In this document: in pieces, positions 15,110 to 23,271 of the stretch
Layout of the letters: each line of letters begins with the position of its first letter
Numbering within the stretch: position 1 is the stretch's first letter
Program-made: the position numbers and the translations under genes
Assembly (NCBI GenBank): GCA_016218085.1
Contig: JACREY010000012.1
Span: 372,001 to 436,000, forward strand
DNA length: 64,000 bases
Direction of reading: 5' to 3'
Origin: Ignavibacteriota bacterium
GTDB taxonomy: Bacteria > Bacteroidota > Ignavibacteria > Tepidaquicellales > Tepidaquicellaceae
Notes under the pieces: model-generated
The model's database searches: none
What the model was told of the DNA's origin: nothing
What the model saw: only the letters and a program-made list of their open reading frames with translations

Positions 15110-16456
15110 TTTCCTGTCCTGAATTACCTTAATTTCCTTTGCGGAATATTTCGGAGTTCCGAGTATGTCGAATTCAAGTTTTCCCGTTACTCTAATCTTC
15201 AGTACGAATTCATTTATTCCGAGAATGGAGCCTTTCATTTTAACCGTGTATTCATTTTCCTCCGTATGGGTATTGTCAGAATCAGTCTTCTCTCCAATCT
15301 TTGTCATTTCTATGTTCTCGATTTTCGATGCCGGGTGCTCGGTAGTTGCTCTGTCCTCTGCTGCAGTTTTCATAAATGCAAGCAGGTCGTTTCTGTACAA
15401 CTCGCGTGATAATTTCAGGGAATATTCGGAGAAGAATCTTTCAGGGTTCAGTTTGTAAATTGTTGTGCTGGAATTCACTATTTCGTTATTCTCGTCTTCT
15501 ATTATATGTGTTGCAAGGAAAAGCAGATTCCTGCCGTCAATAGGATAGAAATTGTGCAGGCTTGTATTCAAATCCTTGTTTAGTGCCGTTTTGCTGAAGT
15601 TACGGCAGCCGTTTATCGTGCAGAAAATCTTATTATCGTCGCCTATCAATACGATGGAATCCATGTTGAATGCATAAACAGACCTTAATGCGGAATTCGG
15701 GATTTCTTTGCTTGTCCATTTCCGGCATCCGTCGTATGTATAAGTAATTATTCCCGCATCATTTTTCGAGCCGACAAAGTAACCGGTGCTTTCGTTTAAA
15801 AAGAAAATATCATTATATACGCAGTCACTTTTTGTTGTCAATGTTATCCAGGTCAAACCTCTGTCCGTGCTTTTCAATATCAGGTTGGCGCTTCCCGCCG
15901 CATAGCAAATGTTTTCGATTGTGTAAATTCTGTTTACGCTGCTTTTTGGAGAAGAAAAAACTTCGCTCACTTCACCTTCGCTTATTCTTACAATCACGCC
16001 GCTGTAATTATTGATGTCGGTGTGGTTGTTTATTACATTGTTGTATCTTATCCCGCATACCAGAAGTTCATCCCTGCTTAGCACAAGCATATTTGTCAGG
16101 GCATAAACAGTTCGGCTCTTCCTGTTAATTATTGTACTGTCCCATATCCTCCCGGCATCGCCGGTTGAGAAAATTTCGTCGCCGAATCCGAGGCAGTATC
16201 CGCTGATTTCGTCAGAGAATATAAAATCGAATCCGAATTTTGAATTCTGGCATACAAGCTCGAAATTCCTGAATAAATTATCTGTTTTGAAAATTTCTCC
16301 CGTCGATGTCAGAATCCTGATATCATTTGCGCTTAATACCGAAATTGAATTTATCTGATTGGGATAATCAATCAGATTTTCTATGCTCTGCGAAAATGAA
16401 AAGCCTGAATAAAAAAGAAATGACAAAAAAACCAACGTAAAAAGTTGTTTTTTCAT
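15104..16456 (-). CDS. exported Ycf48/BNR-like beta-propeller protein
   Basis: A 450-residue exported protein. The N terminus has a signal peptide ('KQLFTLVFLSFLFYSGFSFSQS', residues 3-24). The body shows repeated short blade motifs of the sialidase/BNR and Ycf48 kind: 'GDAGRIWDS', 'STDRGLTWITL', 'YTYDGCRKWTSKEI' and 'FCTINGCRNFSKTA', with 'STGYFVG'-type strands between them. About six blades fit residues 40-330. The last 110 residues are a separate mixed alpha/beta domain with no recognised motif. No T9SS sorting domain was seen at the C terminus. Proteins like this serve as scaffolds or assembly factors; a specific role cannot be given. Confidence 0.6.
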   Translation of the reverse strand: MKKQLFTLVFLSFLFYSGFSFSQSIENLIDYPNQINSISVLSANDIRILTSTGEIFKTDNLFRNFELVCQNSKFGFDFIFSDEISGYCLGFGDEIFSTGDAGRIWDSTIINRKSRTVYALTNMLVLSRDELLVCGIRYNNVINNHTDINNYSGVIVRISEGEVSEVFSSPKSSVNRIYTIENICYAAGSANLILKSTDRGLTWITLTTKSDCVYNDIFFLNESTGYFVGSKNDAGIITYTYDGCRKWTSKEIPNSALRSVYAFNMDSIVLIGDDNKIFCTINGCRNFSKTALNKDLNTSLHNFYPIDGRNLLFLATHIIEDENNEIVNSSTTIYKLNPERFFSEYSLKLSRELYRNDLLAFMKTAAEDRATTEHPASKIENIEMTKIGEKTDSDNTHTEENEYTVKMKGSILGINEFVLKIRVTGKLEFDILGTPKYSAKEIKVIQDRKL

Positions 16457-16538
16457 GGCGTGCTGTTTTATTATTGAAATTTTTGTAATGTATAAAAAAA
16501 CAGCTATATAAACAAATTAAAAATAAAATCTTAAGAAA

Positions 16539-16572
16539 GGGCTTCAAAGCAATATTGATTACTTTAAAGCCC
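16539..16572 (-). terminator. rho-independent terminator for the minus-strand gene at 16584
   Basis: Read on the minus strand, GGGCTTTAAAG pairs with CTTTGAAGCCC across a 12-base loop, followed by TTTCTTAAGATTTTA. It starts 11 bp after the stop codon of the gene at 16584-17489. Confidence 0.7.
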
Positions 16573-16583
16573 TGTAAATTTAA

Positions 16584-17489
16584 TTACCATTCTCCGAAAG
16601 TAAATGTTTTCATTTCGGTAACATTTAGCTTCGGATTATATTTGTCTTTCACAGTGACGTTAAAGCTTGTTCTGTAGGGTTCAGTTTTCCCTTTAATCCA
16701 CGAATTGAAGGCATTTTCAGAAGACAGAAGAACTAATGTAACATCATATTGATTCGAGCTGACCTTATCAATTTTTACAGGTCCGTTAATATTAACGCTC
16801 AAATCACCGGTGTAATTTGATATTATGGTAACCCTGTAACCGACTCCGCCCTGAACTTTTCTGAGAGATGCATTCGGTCCATCCGTTGTGAATTTTTGTA
16901 TATCAATTTTCGGGGACTGTTTTTCTTTTGTTGACTTTACGTCCTCTGCATTCCCGACCTTGAATTTGAAACTGCTTTCACCGTTTACATTTATTACCGA
17001 ACTGCCTTTCGGCGGAATTGTTGCAAGAAGCTTGCCGTCTCCGAACACTTCGAGGTTTTCATTGTATGGATTTGTCAGTTTCGGTCTTGTGAACTGAGTG
17101 AACTCAACTCCCTGAACGGTTGCCATCTTGTCGGATTTCGGCGGAGTGTAATTTGTATTTACATCCGGCTCTTTATCTTTTTGCTTCTCGATTATCAGTC
17201 CTGTATTTTTATTCTCTTCCGTTTTAGGAACAAGACCTGCCAGCAATTTATCAACATCATCTTTTGAATATATCTTTGTCGAGTCCCACTCCATCTTCGG
17301 CACCAGCCCGAGCGCGAGCAGGGAATCCAGCTTGTGCTTTATTGCATCCGCCACGTCTTTCGGCACGGCATTTTCCTTATTAAGCACTTCCTCAAGATTT
17401 ATGTCTGCGCCTTTGAGGGCTATCACGCAGACCACGAAAATGTAAAGAACCTGATATATCACGAATTTTATGTCTCTTCCTGTTTTCAT
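16584..17489 (-). CDS. single-pass membrane protein of unknown function
   Basis: A 301-residue protein with one transmembrane helix near the N terminus ('FVIYQVLYIFVVCVIALKG', about residues 9-27) and a large extracytoplasmic part. Residues 28-95 are charged and helical ('DINLEEVL', 'DVADAIKHKLDSLLALGLVPK'). The segment '(A)LGLVPKMEWDSTKIYSKDDVDKLLAGLVPKT' contains the duplicated phrase 'GLVPK'. The rest is beta-rich with Ig-like character. The layout, a short cytoplasmic tip, one helix and periplasmic beta domains, resembles the gliding/type IX component GldM, but no decisive motif was found and the protein is shorter. A terminator follows it. I do not assign a function. Confidence 0.55.
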   Translation of the reverse strand: MKTGRDIKFVIYQVLYIFVVCVIALKGADINLEEVLNKENAVPKDVADAIKHKLDSLLALGLVPKMEWDSTKIYSKDDVDKLLAGLVPKTEENKNTGLIIEKQKDKEPDVNTNYTPPKSDKMATVQGVEFTQFTRPKLTNPYNENLEVFGDGKLLATIPPKGSSVINVNGESSFKFKVGNAEDVKSTKEKQSPKIDIQKFTTDGPNASLRKVQGGVGYRVTIISNYTGDLSVNINGPVKIDKVSSNQYDVTLVLLSSENAFNSWIKGKTEPYRTSFNVTVKDKYNPKLNVTEMKTFTFGEW

Positions 17490-17589
17490 ATTTTTAGGGT
17501 TTAAGTTTTATACAAATATTATCAGAAAGAATTATATTGTGAATAGGGCAGATTACTCATTTTATTTGAGTAATTGTACTTAGTATAAG

Positions 17590-17647
17590 AATTCAGAAAT
17601 CATTAATTTCAGGCAAAATCTATGAATGATTAATATACCTTCTGAAT
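17590..17647. promoter_or_regulatory. interrupted dyad in the 258-bp divergent intergenic region
   Basis: ATTCAGAA (from 17591) pairs with TTCTGAAT (17640-17647) and AATCATT with AATGATT further in, with unpaired bases on one side. The whole 17490-17747 gap is AT-rich, holds no ORF, and must carry the promoters of the divergent genes at 17489 and 17748. The dyad may be an operator or leader structure; weak evidence. Confidence 0.25.
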
Positions 17648-17747
17648 ACCGAATTCTGGCAACTGTATTCTTGATTTTTGAATTTTTTATATCAATTAAT
17701 TTGAATAAATTCATTTAATACATTTAATTAAATAAAATCATAAGAAT

Positions 17748-18395
17748 ATGAGAATATTCATAGACACAGCCAATTTAAAGGAAATAAAAGAAGCGGCTGA
17801 TATGGGGCTATTGGATGGAGTTACCACAAACCCGTCTTTAGTTGCAAAAGAAGGTCACAAGAATTTCAGGGATATGCTCGAGAAAATCTGTGCCATAGTT
17901 GACGGTGATATTAGCGCGGAAGTCGTTTCGACCGATTGCGAAGGTATTTTGAAAGAGGGCAGAGAACTTGCCAAAATCCATAAGAATATCGTAATAAAGG
18001 TTCCGCTAATCAAAGAAGGTTTAAAAGCCGTAAAAGCATTTTCGGATGAAGGCATCAAGACAAACGTAACACTCTGCTTCTCCCCGTCGCAGGCATTGCT
18101 CGCGGCTAAAGCAGGCGCATACCTTGTTAGTCCGTTTGTCGGAAGGCTCGATGATATATCTCTGAACGGAATGGATTTGATTTCACAGATAAGGCAGATT
18201 TACGATAACTACGGATATACAACGCAGATACTCGTTGCATCAATAAGGCACCCCATGCACTTCGTGGATTCATGCATGATAGGCGCAGATGTCTGCACGA
18301 TGCCGTTTAAAGTAATCGAACAGCTCGCTAAGCATCCTCTGACGGATATAGGTTTGGATAAATTTCTTGCAGACTGGAAAAAGCTGAATAGTTAG
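17748..18395 (+). CDS. transaldolase, TalC/fructose-6-phosphate aldolase subfamily
   Basis: A 215-residue (beta/alpha)8 class I aldolase of the short transaldolase subfamily (TalC, MipB, FSA). It begins with '[31 protein letters not shown]', the family signature. The Schiff-base lysine is Lys84 in 'NIVIKVPL', followed by 'TNVTLCFS' and 'SPFVGRLDD'. Transfer of dihydroxyacetone in the non-oxidative pentose phosphate pathway is the usual role in bacteria that lack long transaldolases; fructose-6-phosphate aldolase activity is the alternative and the two are hard to separate by sequence. It fits with the two PFK genes and DeoC in this window as part of central sugar-phosphate metabolism. Confidence 0.85.
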   Translation: MRIFIDTANLKEIKEAADMGLLDGVTTNPSLVAKEGHKNFRDMLEKICAIVDGDISAEVVSTDCEGILKEGRELAKIHKNIVIKVPLIKEGLKAVKAFSDEGIKTNVTLCFSPSQALLAAKAGAYLVSPFVGRLDDISLNGMDLISQIRQIYDNYGYTTQILVASIRHPMHFVDSCMIGADVCTMPFKVIEQLAKHPLTDIGLDKFLADWKKLNS

Positions 18396-18463
18396 TTTGC
18401 CACAGATTCACAGATTTTTATTAAAAAATAACTTTAAAAAGTTTTTTACAAATATTATGATTC

Positions 18464-18517
18464 TTAAGAATGTTACGAATTTTAAGAATCTTACAAATCT
18501 TATAAATTGTTATGAAA
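18464..18517. repeat. 18-nt tandem repeat just upstream of gcvT
   Basis: Unit 1 (18464-18481, TTAAGAATGTTACGAATT) and unit 2 (18482-18499, TTAAGAATCTTACAAATC) differ at three positions; a degenerate third unit runs into the gcvT start codon at 18512. Bases 18487-18508 recur on the other strand at 2536-2557. The placement in the leader may affect translation, but the repeat is probably just a dispersed element. Confidence 0.5.
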
Positions 18518-19594
18518 AAAACAGCCTTTCTTGATTTACATAAAAAATACGGTGCTAAGATAGTTGAGTTTGCCGGATATGAAATGCCTGTGCAGTACGA
18601 AGGAATAATAGCCGAGCATAAGGCAGTGCGTGAATCTGTCGGAGTGTTTGACGTATCCCACATGGGTGAAGTGGAAGTTCACGGAAAAGACGCATTTGCA
18701 TACGTTCAAAAGCTTACCACAAATGATGTATCAGTTCTTTCAAAAGGAAAGATTCAGTATTCTTCTATGTGTTACAAAGACGGAGGAATGGTGGACGATT
18801 TGCTGGTTTACCACTGCGGCGATTATTACCTTCTGGTTATTAATGCGGCAAACGTTGACAAGGATTTCAAATGGATGCAGGAAAATGTTTTTGGTGATGT
18901 TGTTCTGAAAAATATATCAGATAATATCTCCCAGCTTGCCATTCAGGGACCGAATTCACAAAAGACTTTGCAGAAGCTTACCGATACTGATCTCTCGAAG
19001 ATAGAATATTATAACTTCGAATTTGGCAAGATGGTGGGAATAGATGCTATCATTTCTCATACAGGCTATACGGGTGAAAAAGTATGCTTTGAAATCTACA
19101 TAGATTCAGATGTCGCAAAATCAGAGAAGTTATGGAATGCAATATTCGAAGCAGGTGCGGAATTTAACATTAAACCCATAGGACTCGGCGCACGCGATAC
19201 TTTAAGGCTTGAATATGCGTTCAGGCTTTACGGGAATGATATGGACGAAAAAACAAATCCGCTCGAGGCAGGACTGGCGTGGATTACAAAGCTCGATAAA
19301 GGCGATTTCAACGGACGCGATGCAATATTAAAGTGCAAGGAAGAAGGACTTAAAAGGAAACTCATTGGATTCATAGTTGATGATAAAATGGTGGCAAGGC
19401 ACGGACAGGATGTCTATTCAGGCGATAAGAAAATCGGGTTCGTGGCAAGCGGCGCTCCCTCACCGATGCTCGGAAAGAATATAGGAACGGCTTCGGTTGA
19501 AACGGCATTTGCAAAAACCGGAAATGAAATCGAAATAGATGTTAGGGGAAAACGCCTAAAAGCGAAAATTGTAAAAACCCCGTTTCTAAGTTAG
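18512..19594 (+). CDS. gcvT: aminomethyltransferase (glycine cleavage system T protein)
   Basis: A 360-residue folate-dependent enzyme that takes the aminomethyl group from lipoyl-GcvH and releases ammonia while forming methylene-tetrahydrofolate. The start 'KKTAFLDLHKKYGAKIVEFAGYEMPVQY' and 'VFDVSHMGEVEVHG' are diagnostic of GcvT, as are 'GYTGEKVCFEIY' and 'PIGLGARDTLRLE'. Length is typical. The other gcv genes (H, P) are not in the window. The leader carries an 18-nt tandem repeat that reaches the ATG. It may share one-carbon metabolism with FolD encoded at 29708. A hairpin that could terminate transcription lies at 19791. Confidence 0.95.
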   Translation: MKKTAFLDLHKKYGAKIVEFAGYEMPVQYEGIIAEHKAVRESVGVFDVSHMGEVEVHGKDAFAYVQKLTTNDVSVLSKGKIQYSSMCYKDGGMVDDLLVYHCGDYYLLVINAANVDKDFKWMQENVFGDVVLKNISDNISQLAIQGPNSQKTLQKLTDTDLSKIEYYNFEFGKMVGIDAIISHTGYTGEKVCFEIYIDSDVAKSEKLWNAIFEAGAEFNIKPIGLGARDTLRLEYAFRLYGNDMDEKTNPLEAGLAWITKLDKGDFNGRDAILKCKEEGLKRKLIGFIVDDKMVARHGQDVYSGDKKIGFVASGAPSPMLGKNIGTASVETAFAKTGNEIEIDVRGKRLKAKIVKTPFLS

Positions 19595-19727
19595 AAAGTT
19601 TTTCAAGTTTTTAAAGTTATAAAGTTATAAGGTTATAAGGTAAAAAGGATTGATTCTAATGTAAAAGTGAAATGATATTGCTCTTAACTTTAAAATCTTT
19701 ATAAACCTTAAAAACTTTCAAACTTCT
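19593..19727. repeat. AAAGTTAT tandem repeat within a long imperfect inverted repeat
   Basis: Four 8-mers (AAAGTTAT twice, AAGGTTAT, AAGGTAAA) lie in tandem at 19613-19644. The flank 19593-19624 is also roughly the reverse complement of 19697-19727 (about 30 bases with a few mismatches), so the region can fold into a long stem. Together with the hairpin at 19791 this fills the 256-bp gap between gcvT and comB. No ORF was seen. Confidence 0.4.
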
Positions 19728-19790
19728 TAGCTTGAGTGAAATCAAATTTAGAAATTGATATTAGCTGATATCTGATTATAGTTGATTATA

Positions 19791-19817
19791 AAAAAGAGGA
19801 TTTAATTTCCTCTTTTT
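19791..19817. terminator. perfect 10-bp hairpin with terminal A/T tracts, probable bidirectional terminator
   Basis: AAAAAGAGGA (19791-19800) and TCCTCTTTTT (19808-19817) pair fully across a 7-base loop. On the plus strand the stem ends in TTTTT, as in rho-independent terminators. It lies between gcvT and comB, 33 bp before the comB start. Confidence 0.6.
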
Positions 19818-19850
19818 GCTTTTAAATATTGTAGTTAAATTTAAGGTAAT

Positions 19851-20657
19851 ATGAAAAAAATCGATGTATACCTGACGCAGTCATTAATAAGCGACGACCT
19901 ATTTTTAAAGGACAGGAATGTTGTCGTAGTTGATGTATTGAGGGCGACGACTACCATTACAGTTGCGCTTGCCAACGGGGCAAAGGAAATAATACCTGCT
20001 GAATCGGTGACAATAGCAGCGAGGATTTCCAAAGGACTCGGAAAGGCTCTGCTGTGCGGCGAGCGAAACGGAAAAGTGATTGAGGGGTTTGCGCTTGGCA
20101 ATTCCCCACTGGAATACAAGAGCGAGACCATAAAGGACAAGCCGCTGATTTTCAGCACTACTAACGGCACAATCTCAATTACAAAATCAAGACTTGCCAA
20201 ATCCTGCGTACTGGCTAGTTTCATTAATCTGACAAAAGCTGTCGACCATATAAAATCTATCGAAGGAGACATTGTAATCCTTTGTTCTGGAAAGCTCAAC
20301 ACATTCTGCATAGAAGATGCGGTTTGCGCAGGAGTGATAATTGACAGGCTTATAAATGAAGAACCGGGTAAGTACGAAATTAATGACTCGGCATATGCCT
20401 GTGTCAGGCTCGGTTGTGTACTGGCAAAGAAAACCGGCAGGCTCTCCTCGGAAAAAATTCTCTCAATGTTCGGGGAGTCGGAACACGGGAAATACCTGTC
20501 GGAACTAGGTTTCGGTGAAGACCTGAAAATATGCGCCGGAATAGATTCTTATCCGTACCTTCCCGTTTATTATAACGGAACAATAAAACTGCCGGAGATA
20601 ATTGAGATTGAGACAAATGAAAAATCTCACATGAAGAAAATCAAGATCAGCAAATGA
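19851..20657 (+). CDS. comB: 2-phosphosulfolactate phosphatase family protein (ComB-like)
   Basis: A 268-residue protein with the family's N-terminal core 'KKIDVYLTQSLIS', 'NVVVVDVLRATTTITVALANGAKEI' and 'LLCGERNGKVIEGFALGNSP', followed by 'LIFSTTNGT'. ComB is a Mg2+-dependent acid phosphatase that makes sulfolactate in archaeal coenzyme M synthesis. Homologues are common in bacteria that make no coenzyme M, where the substrate is unproven, so the symbol denotes family only. The stop overlaps the ftsK start (ATGA at 20654), making translational coupling to the DNA translocase likely, although no functional tie is known. Confidence 0.75.
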   Translation: MKKIDVYLTQSLISDDLFLKDRNVVVVDVLRATTTITVALANGAKEIIPAESVTIAARISKGLGKALLCGERNGKVIEGFALGNSPLEYKSETIKDKPLIFSTTNGTISITKSRLAKSCVLASFINLTKAVDHIKSIEGDIVILCSGKLNTFCIEDAVCAGVIIDRLINEEPGKYEINDSAYACVRLGCVLAKKTGRLSSEKILSMFGESEHGKYLSELGFGEDLKICAGIDSYPYLPVYYNGTIKLPEIIEIETNEKSHMKKIKISK

Positions 20658-23263
20658 ACAAGAAAATGAAATCGAGAATTTCTCCAGACTCAAAATCAAA
20701 GGAAACAAAAAGGAAAAAACCCGAAGCGGGAGAGGAGTTCAGCATTCCTGAAAGTTTCAAAAAGAAGCTTATAGGTTTCCTGCTCTTCCTTATAGGCGTG
20801 CTTTTCTTTTTTGCTATCGTTTCATATTCTGATAAAGACCAGGTACTTCTGGAGAGAATCGGCTTCTTCGATTTCTTCCGGAGGGAAACCTATTCATCGC
20901 TTTATGTAATCAACAACTGGCTCGGCATAGCGGGAGCTTTTGCATCTAATGTTTTTGTCAATAATATATTCGGCTATTATTCTGTGATAGTGGCTCTTGT
21001 GCTCTGCATTATCGGGATTACGGTCTTCAGGGCAAAATCGCTCTACCGTGCTGTTACATTCGCAATATATTCGGTTTTTATGATGGTGATTTTAGCATCA
21101 GGCACGGGACTGGTGAGGTTGTTTGTGGGAAAGGAATATATCTCACCCAAAGTGAGCGGAGTTGCGGGAGATTTCCTCGGAAATGTATTTTACAAGTTCA
21201 TGGGAAATGTGGGAGCATCGATTTTTATAGTTCTGATGTTTGTTGTGACATCATTCCTTCTTTTCGACAGCAATTTACTTAAAACTCTTGCAAGACTGAA
21301 AATCCTTTTCGATAAAATTAAAGAGAAGTTTAAAAAAGAAAAAGAAGATTTAAAAGTTAAAGAAGAAAAGAAAATCGAGATAGAAGAGTCGGTGAATCAG
21401 CTCGATAGCGAAATTGCAGAGGCGTTGAAAAAAGAGCGCGAGCGCATACTGAAGCTGAAAACATTAAAAGAATTTGACGAAGCAGACCCGCTGATAAAAG
21501 AGACAGAAATCAAAAGACCCGACTCAAAATCCGCGAAAATAAAGCAAAAAGAAACAATTGAACCCGCACCCCCCCCTCCTGTAGAATTGCCGGCTGAGGA
21601 AATAAAACCGAAAGAAGAGCAAAAGCCGAAAAAAGAAAAAAGAGAAAATAAAGAAATTGATTCTCTGCTGATTAAGGAAGAGAAGAAAGAGGATATATCC
21701 GAAACTGATATCAATCCCGAAAATTCAAATGAACTTGACTCAATCAATAATAAGCAGGAAGATGATTTTATAGAAGAAACACTTGATGATTATAAATATC
21801 CGCAGGTTGATATGCTAGATGAACCGACAAAAGAAGAATTCGAGCTTATCTCCGATGAAGAAGTTACACAGAACGGAAAACTCCTTCAGGAAAAACTTCT
21901 TAAATTCGGAATTGAAATCGAAAAAGTATTTGCAACTCCGGGACCTGTTGTTACGCTTTATGAACTTATTCCTTCTCCCGAAGTAAAACTTTCTAAAATA
22001 GAATCACTTCAGGATGATATTGCACTTGCTCTGAAAGCAAGAGGAATACGTATGATAATACCTATGCCCGGAAAAGGTACGGTGGGCGTGGAAATCCCGA
22101 ACAGTAAATCGCAGATTGTAAGGATAAAAACCGTTATTGCATCGGAAGAATATAAATCGAGCACGAAGAGATTAACAGCCGCATTCGGGAAACTTATTGA
22201 CGGAAAGATTTTTGTCGATGACCTTGCAAAAATGCCTCACGTGCTGATTGCAGGCGCTACGGGTTCGGGAAAAAGTGTAGGTATAAATACTATTATAGCA
22301 AGTTTACTTTACAAAATGCATCCGTCTGATTTGAAGTTTGTGATGATAGACCCTAAGAAAATAGAACTTAGCCTTTATTCAAAATTAAGAAAGCATTTCA
22401 TTGCAACAACTACGGATATAAACGAAAGCATTGTTACAAGTTCATCCAATGCAGTAACGGTTTTGAAAAGTGTTGAAATCGAAATGGAACAGCGCTACGA
22501 CAAGCTTGCAAATGCAGGAGTGCGAGATATCAAAGCATACAACGAAAAATATGCAATGGGCAAACTGAAAAACACGGAAGCCATACGCCACAGGAAGATG
22601 CCTTATATTGTTGTGATTATTGATGAGCTTGCAGACCTTATGATAACGGCAAAGCGCGACATAGAAGAGCCGATTACGCGTATTGCACAGATGGCGCGCG
22701 CAGTGGGAATTCATATGATACTCGCTACTCAGAGACCTTCGGTTGATGTTATCACGGGCGTAATAAAAGCAAACTTCCCCGTGAGGATTGCATATCAGGT
22801 TGCATCTAAAATCGATTCACGCACTATACTCGACGGTTCGGGTGCTGACCAGCTATTGAGAAACGGCGATATGCTTTATCTCTCATCCTCATATCCCAAG
22901 CCAATCAGGATACAGAATGCATATATCTCGACCGAGGAATGCGAAAAACTTGTAGAGTTTATCGGCGAGCAAAAAGGATTTACAAAACCATATCTATTAC
23001 CATCCATTATAGAAAAACGAATGGGCAGCGGCGCATACGACGGCGACCGCGACGAAATGTTCGAAGAAGCCGCACGCCTCGTGCTCAAGCTTCAGCAATG
23101 CTCCACTTCCACTCTTCAGAGACGCCTGAAGCTCGGCTATGCAAGGGCGGCGAGGATAGTTGACCAGATGGAAGTTGCGGGAATAGTCGGACCGAACCAG
23201 GGTGCCAAAGGCCGCGAAATCCTAATCAGCGAAGACGATTTGGAAGATTTGCTTAACGGGTAA
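20654..23263 (+). CDS. ftsK: FtsK/SpoIIIE DNA translocase
   Basis: An 869-residue divisome DNA pump that clears the chromosome terminus from the septum and activates dimer resolution. N-terminal membrane part (residues about 35-210) has four helices, the first 'KKLIGFLLFLIGVLFFFAIV'. A Lys/Glu-rich linker with a proline stretch ('APPPPVELPAEE') spans 220-390. The motor has Walker A 'AGATGSGKSVG' (Lys540), Walker B 'IVVIIDELADLM' (near 650) and 'RIAQMARAVGIHMILATQRPS'. The C-terminal winged-helix gamma domain includes 'CSTSTLQRRLKLGYARAARIVDQM', the KOPS reader. The linker is encoded by a run of eight C residues (21569-21576). Start chosen at the ATGA overlap with comB. Confidence 0.95.
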   Translation: MNKKMKSRISPDSKSKETKRKKPEAGEEFSIPESFKKKLIGFLLFLIGVLFFFAIVSYSDKDQVLLERIGFFDFFRRETYSSLYVINNWLGIAGAFASNVFVNNIFGYYSVIVALVLCIIGITVFRAKSLYRAVTFAIYSVFMMVILASGTGLVRLFVGKEYISPKVSGVAGDFLGNVFYKFMGNVGASIFIVLMFVVTSFLLFDSNLLKTLARLKILFDKIKEKFKKEKEDLKVKEEKKIEIEESVNQLDSEIAEALKKERERILKLKTLKEFDEADPLIKETEIKRPDSKSAKIKQKETIEPAPPPPVELPAEEIKPKEEQKPKKEKRENKEIDSLLIKEEKKEDISETDINPENSNELDSINNKQEDDFIEETLDDYKYPQVDMLDEPTKEEFELISDEEVTQNGKLLQEKLLKFGIEIEKVFATPGPVVTLYELIPSPEVKLSKIESLQDDIALALKARGIRMIIPMPGKGTVGVEIPNSKSQIVRIKTVIASEEYKSSTKRLTAAFGKLIDGKIFVDDLAKMPHVLIAGATGSGKSVGINTIIASLLYKMHPSDLKFVMIDPKKIELSLYSKLRKHFIATTTDINESIVTSSSNAVTVLKSVEIEMEQRYDKLANAGVRDIKAYNEKYAMGKLKNTEAIRHRKMPYIVVIIDELADLMITAKRDIEEPITRIAQMARAVGIHMILATQRPSVDVITGVIKANFPVRIAYQVASKIDSRTILDGSGADQLLRNGDMLYLSSSYPKPIRIQNAYISTEECEKLVEFIGEQKGFTKPYLLPSIIEKRMGSGAYDGDRDEMFEEAARLVLKLQQCSTSTLQRRLKLGYARAARIVDQMEVAGIVGPNQGAKGREILISEDDLEDLLNG

Positions 23264-23271
23264 TAATGTAA

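Noticed and set aside
16584-17489. Calling this gene gldM
   Set aside because: Only the single-helix topology is similar; length and sequence do not match and no other gld genes are adjacent.
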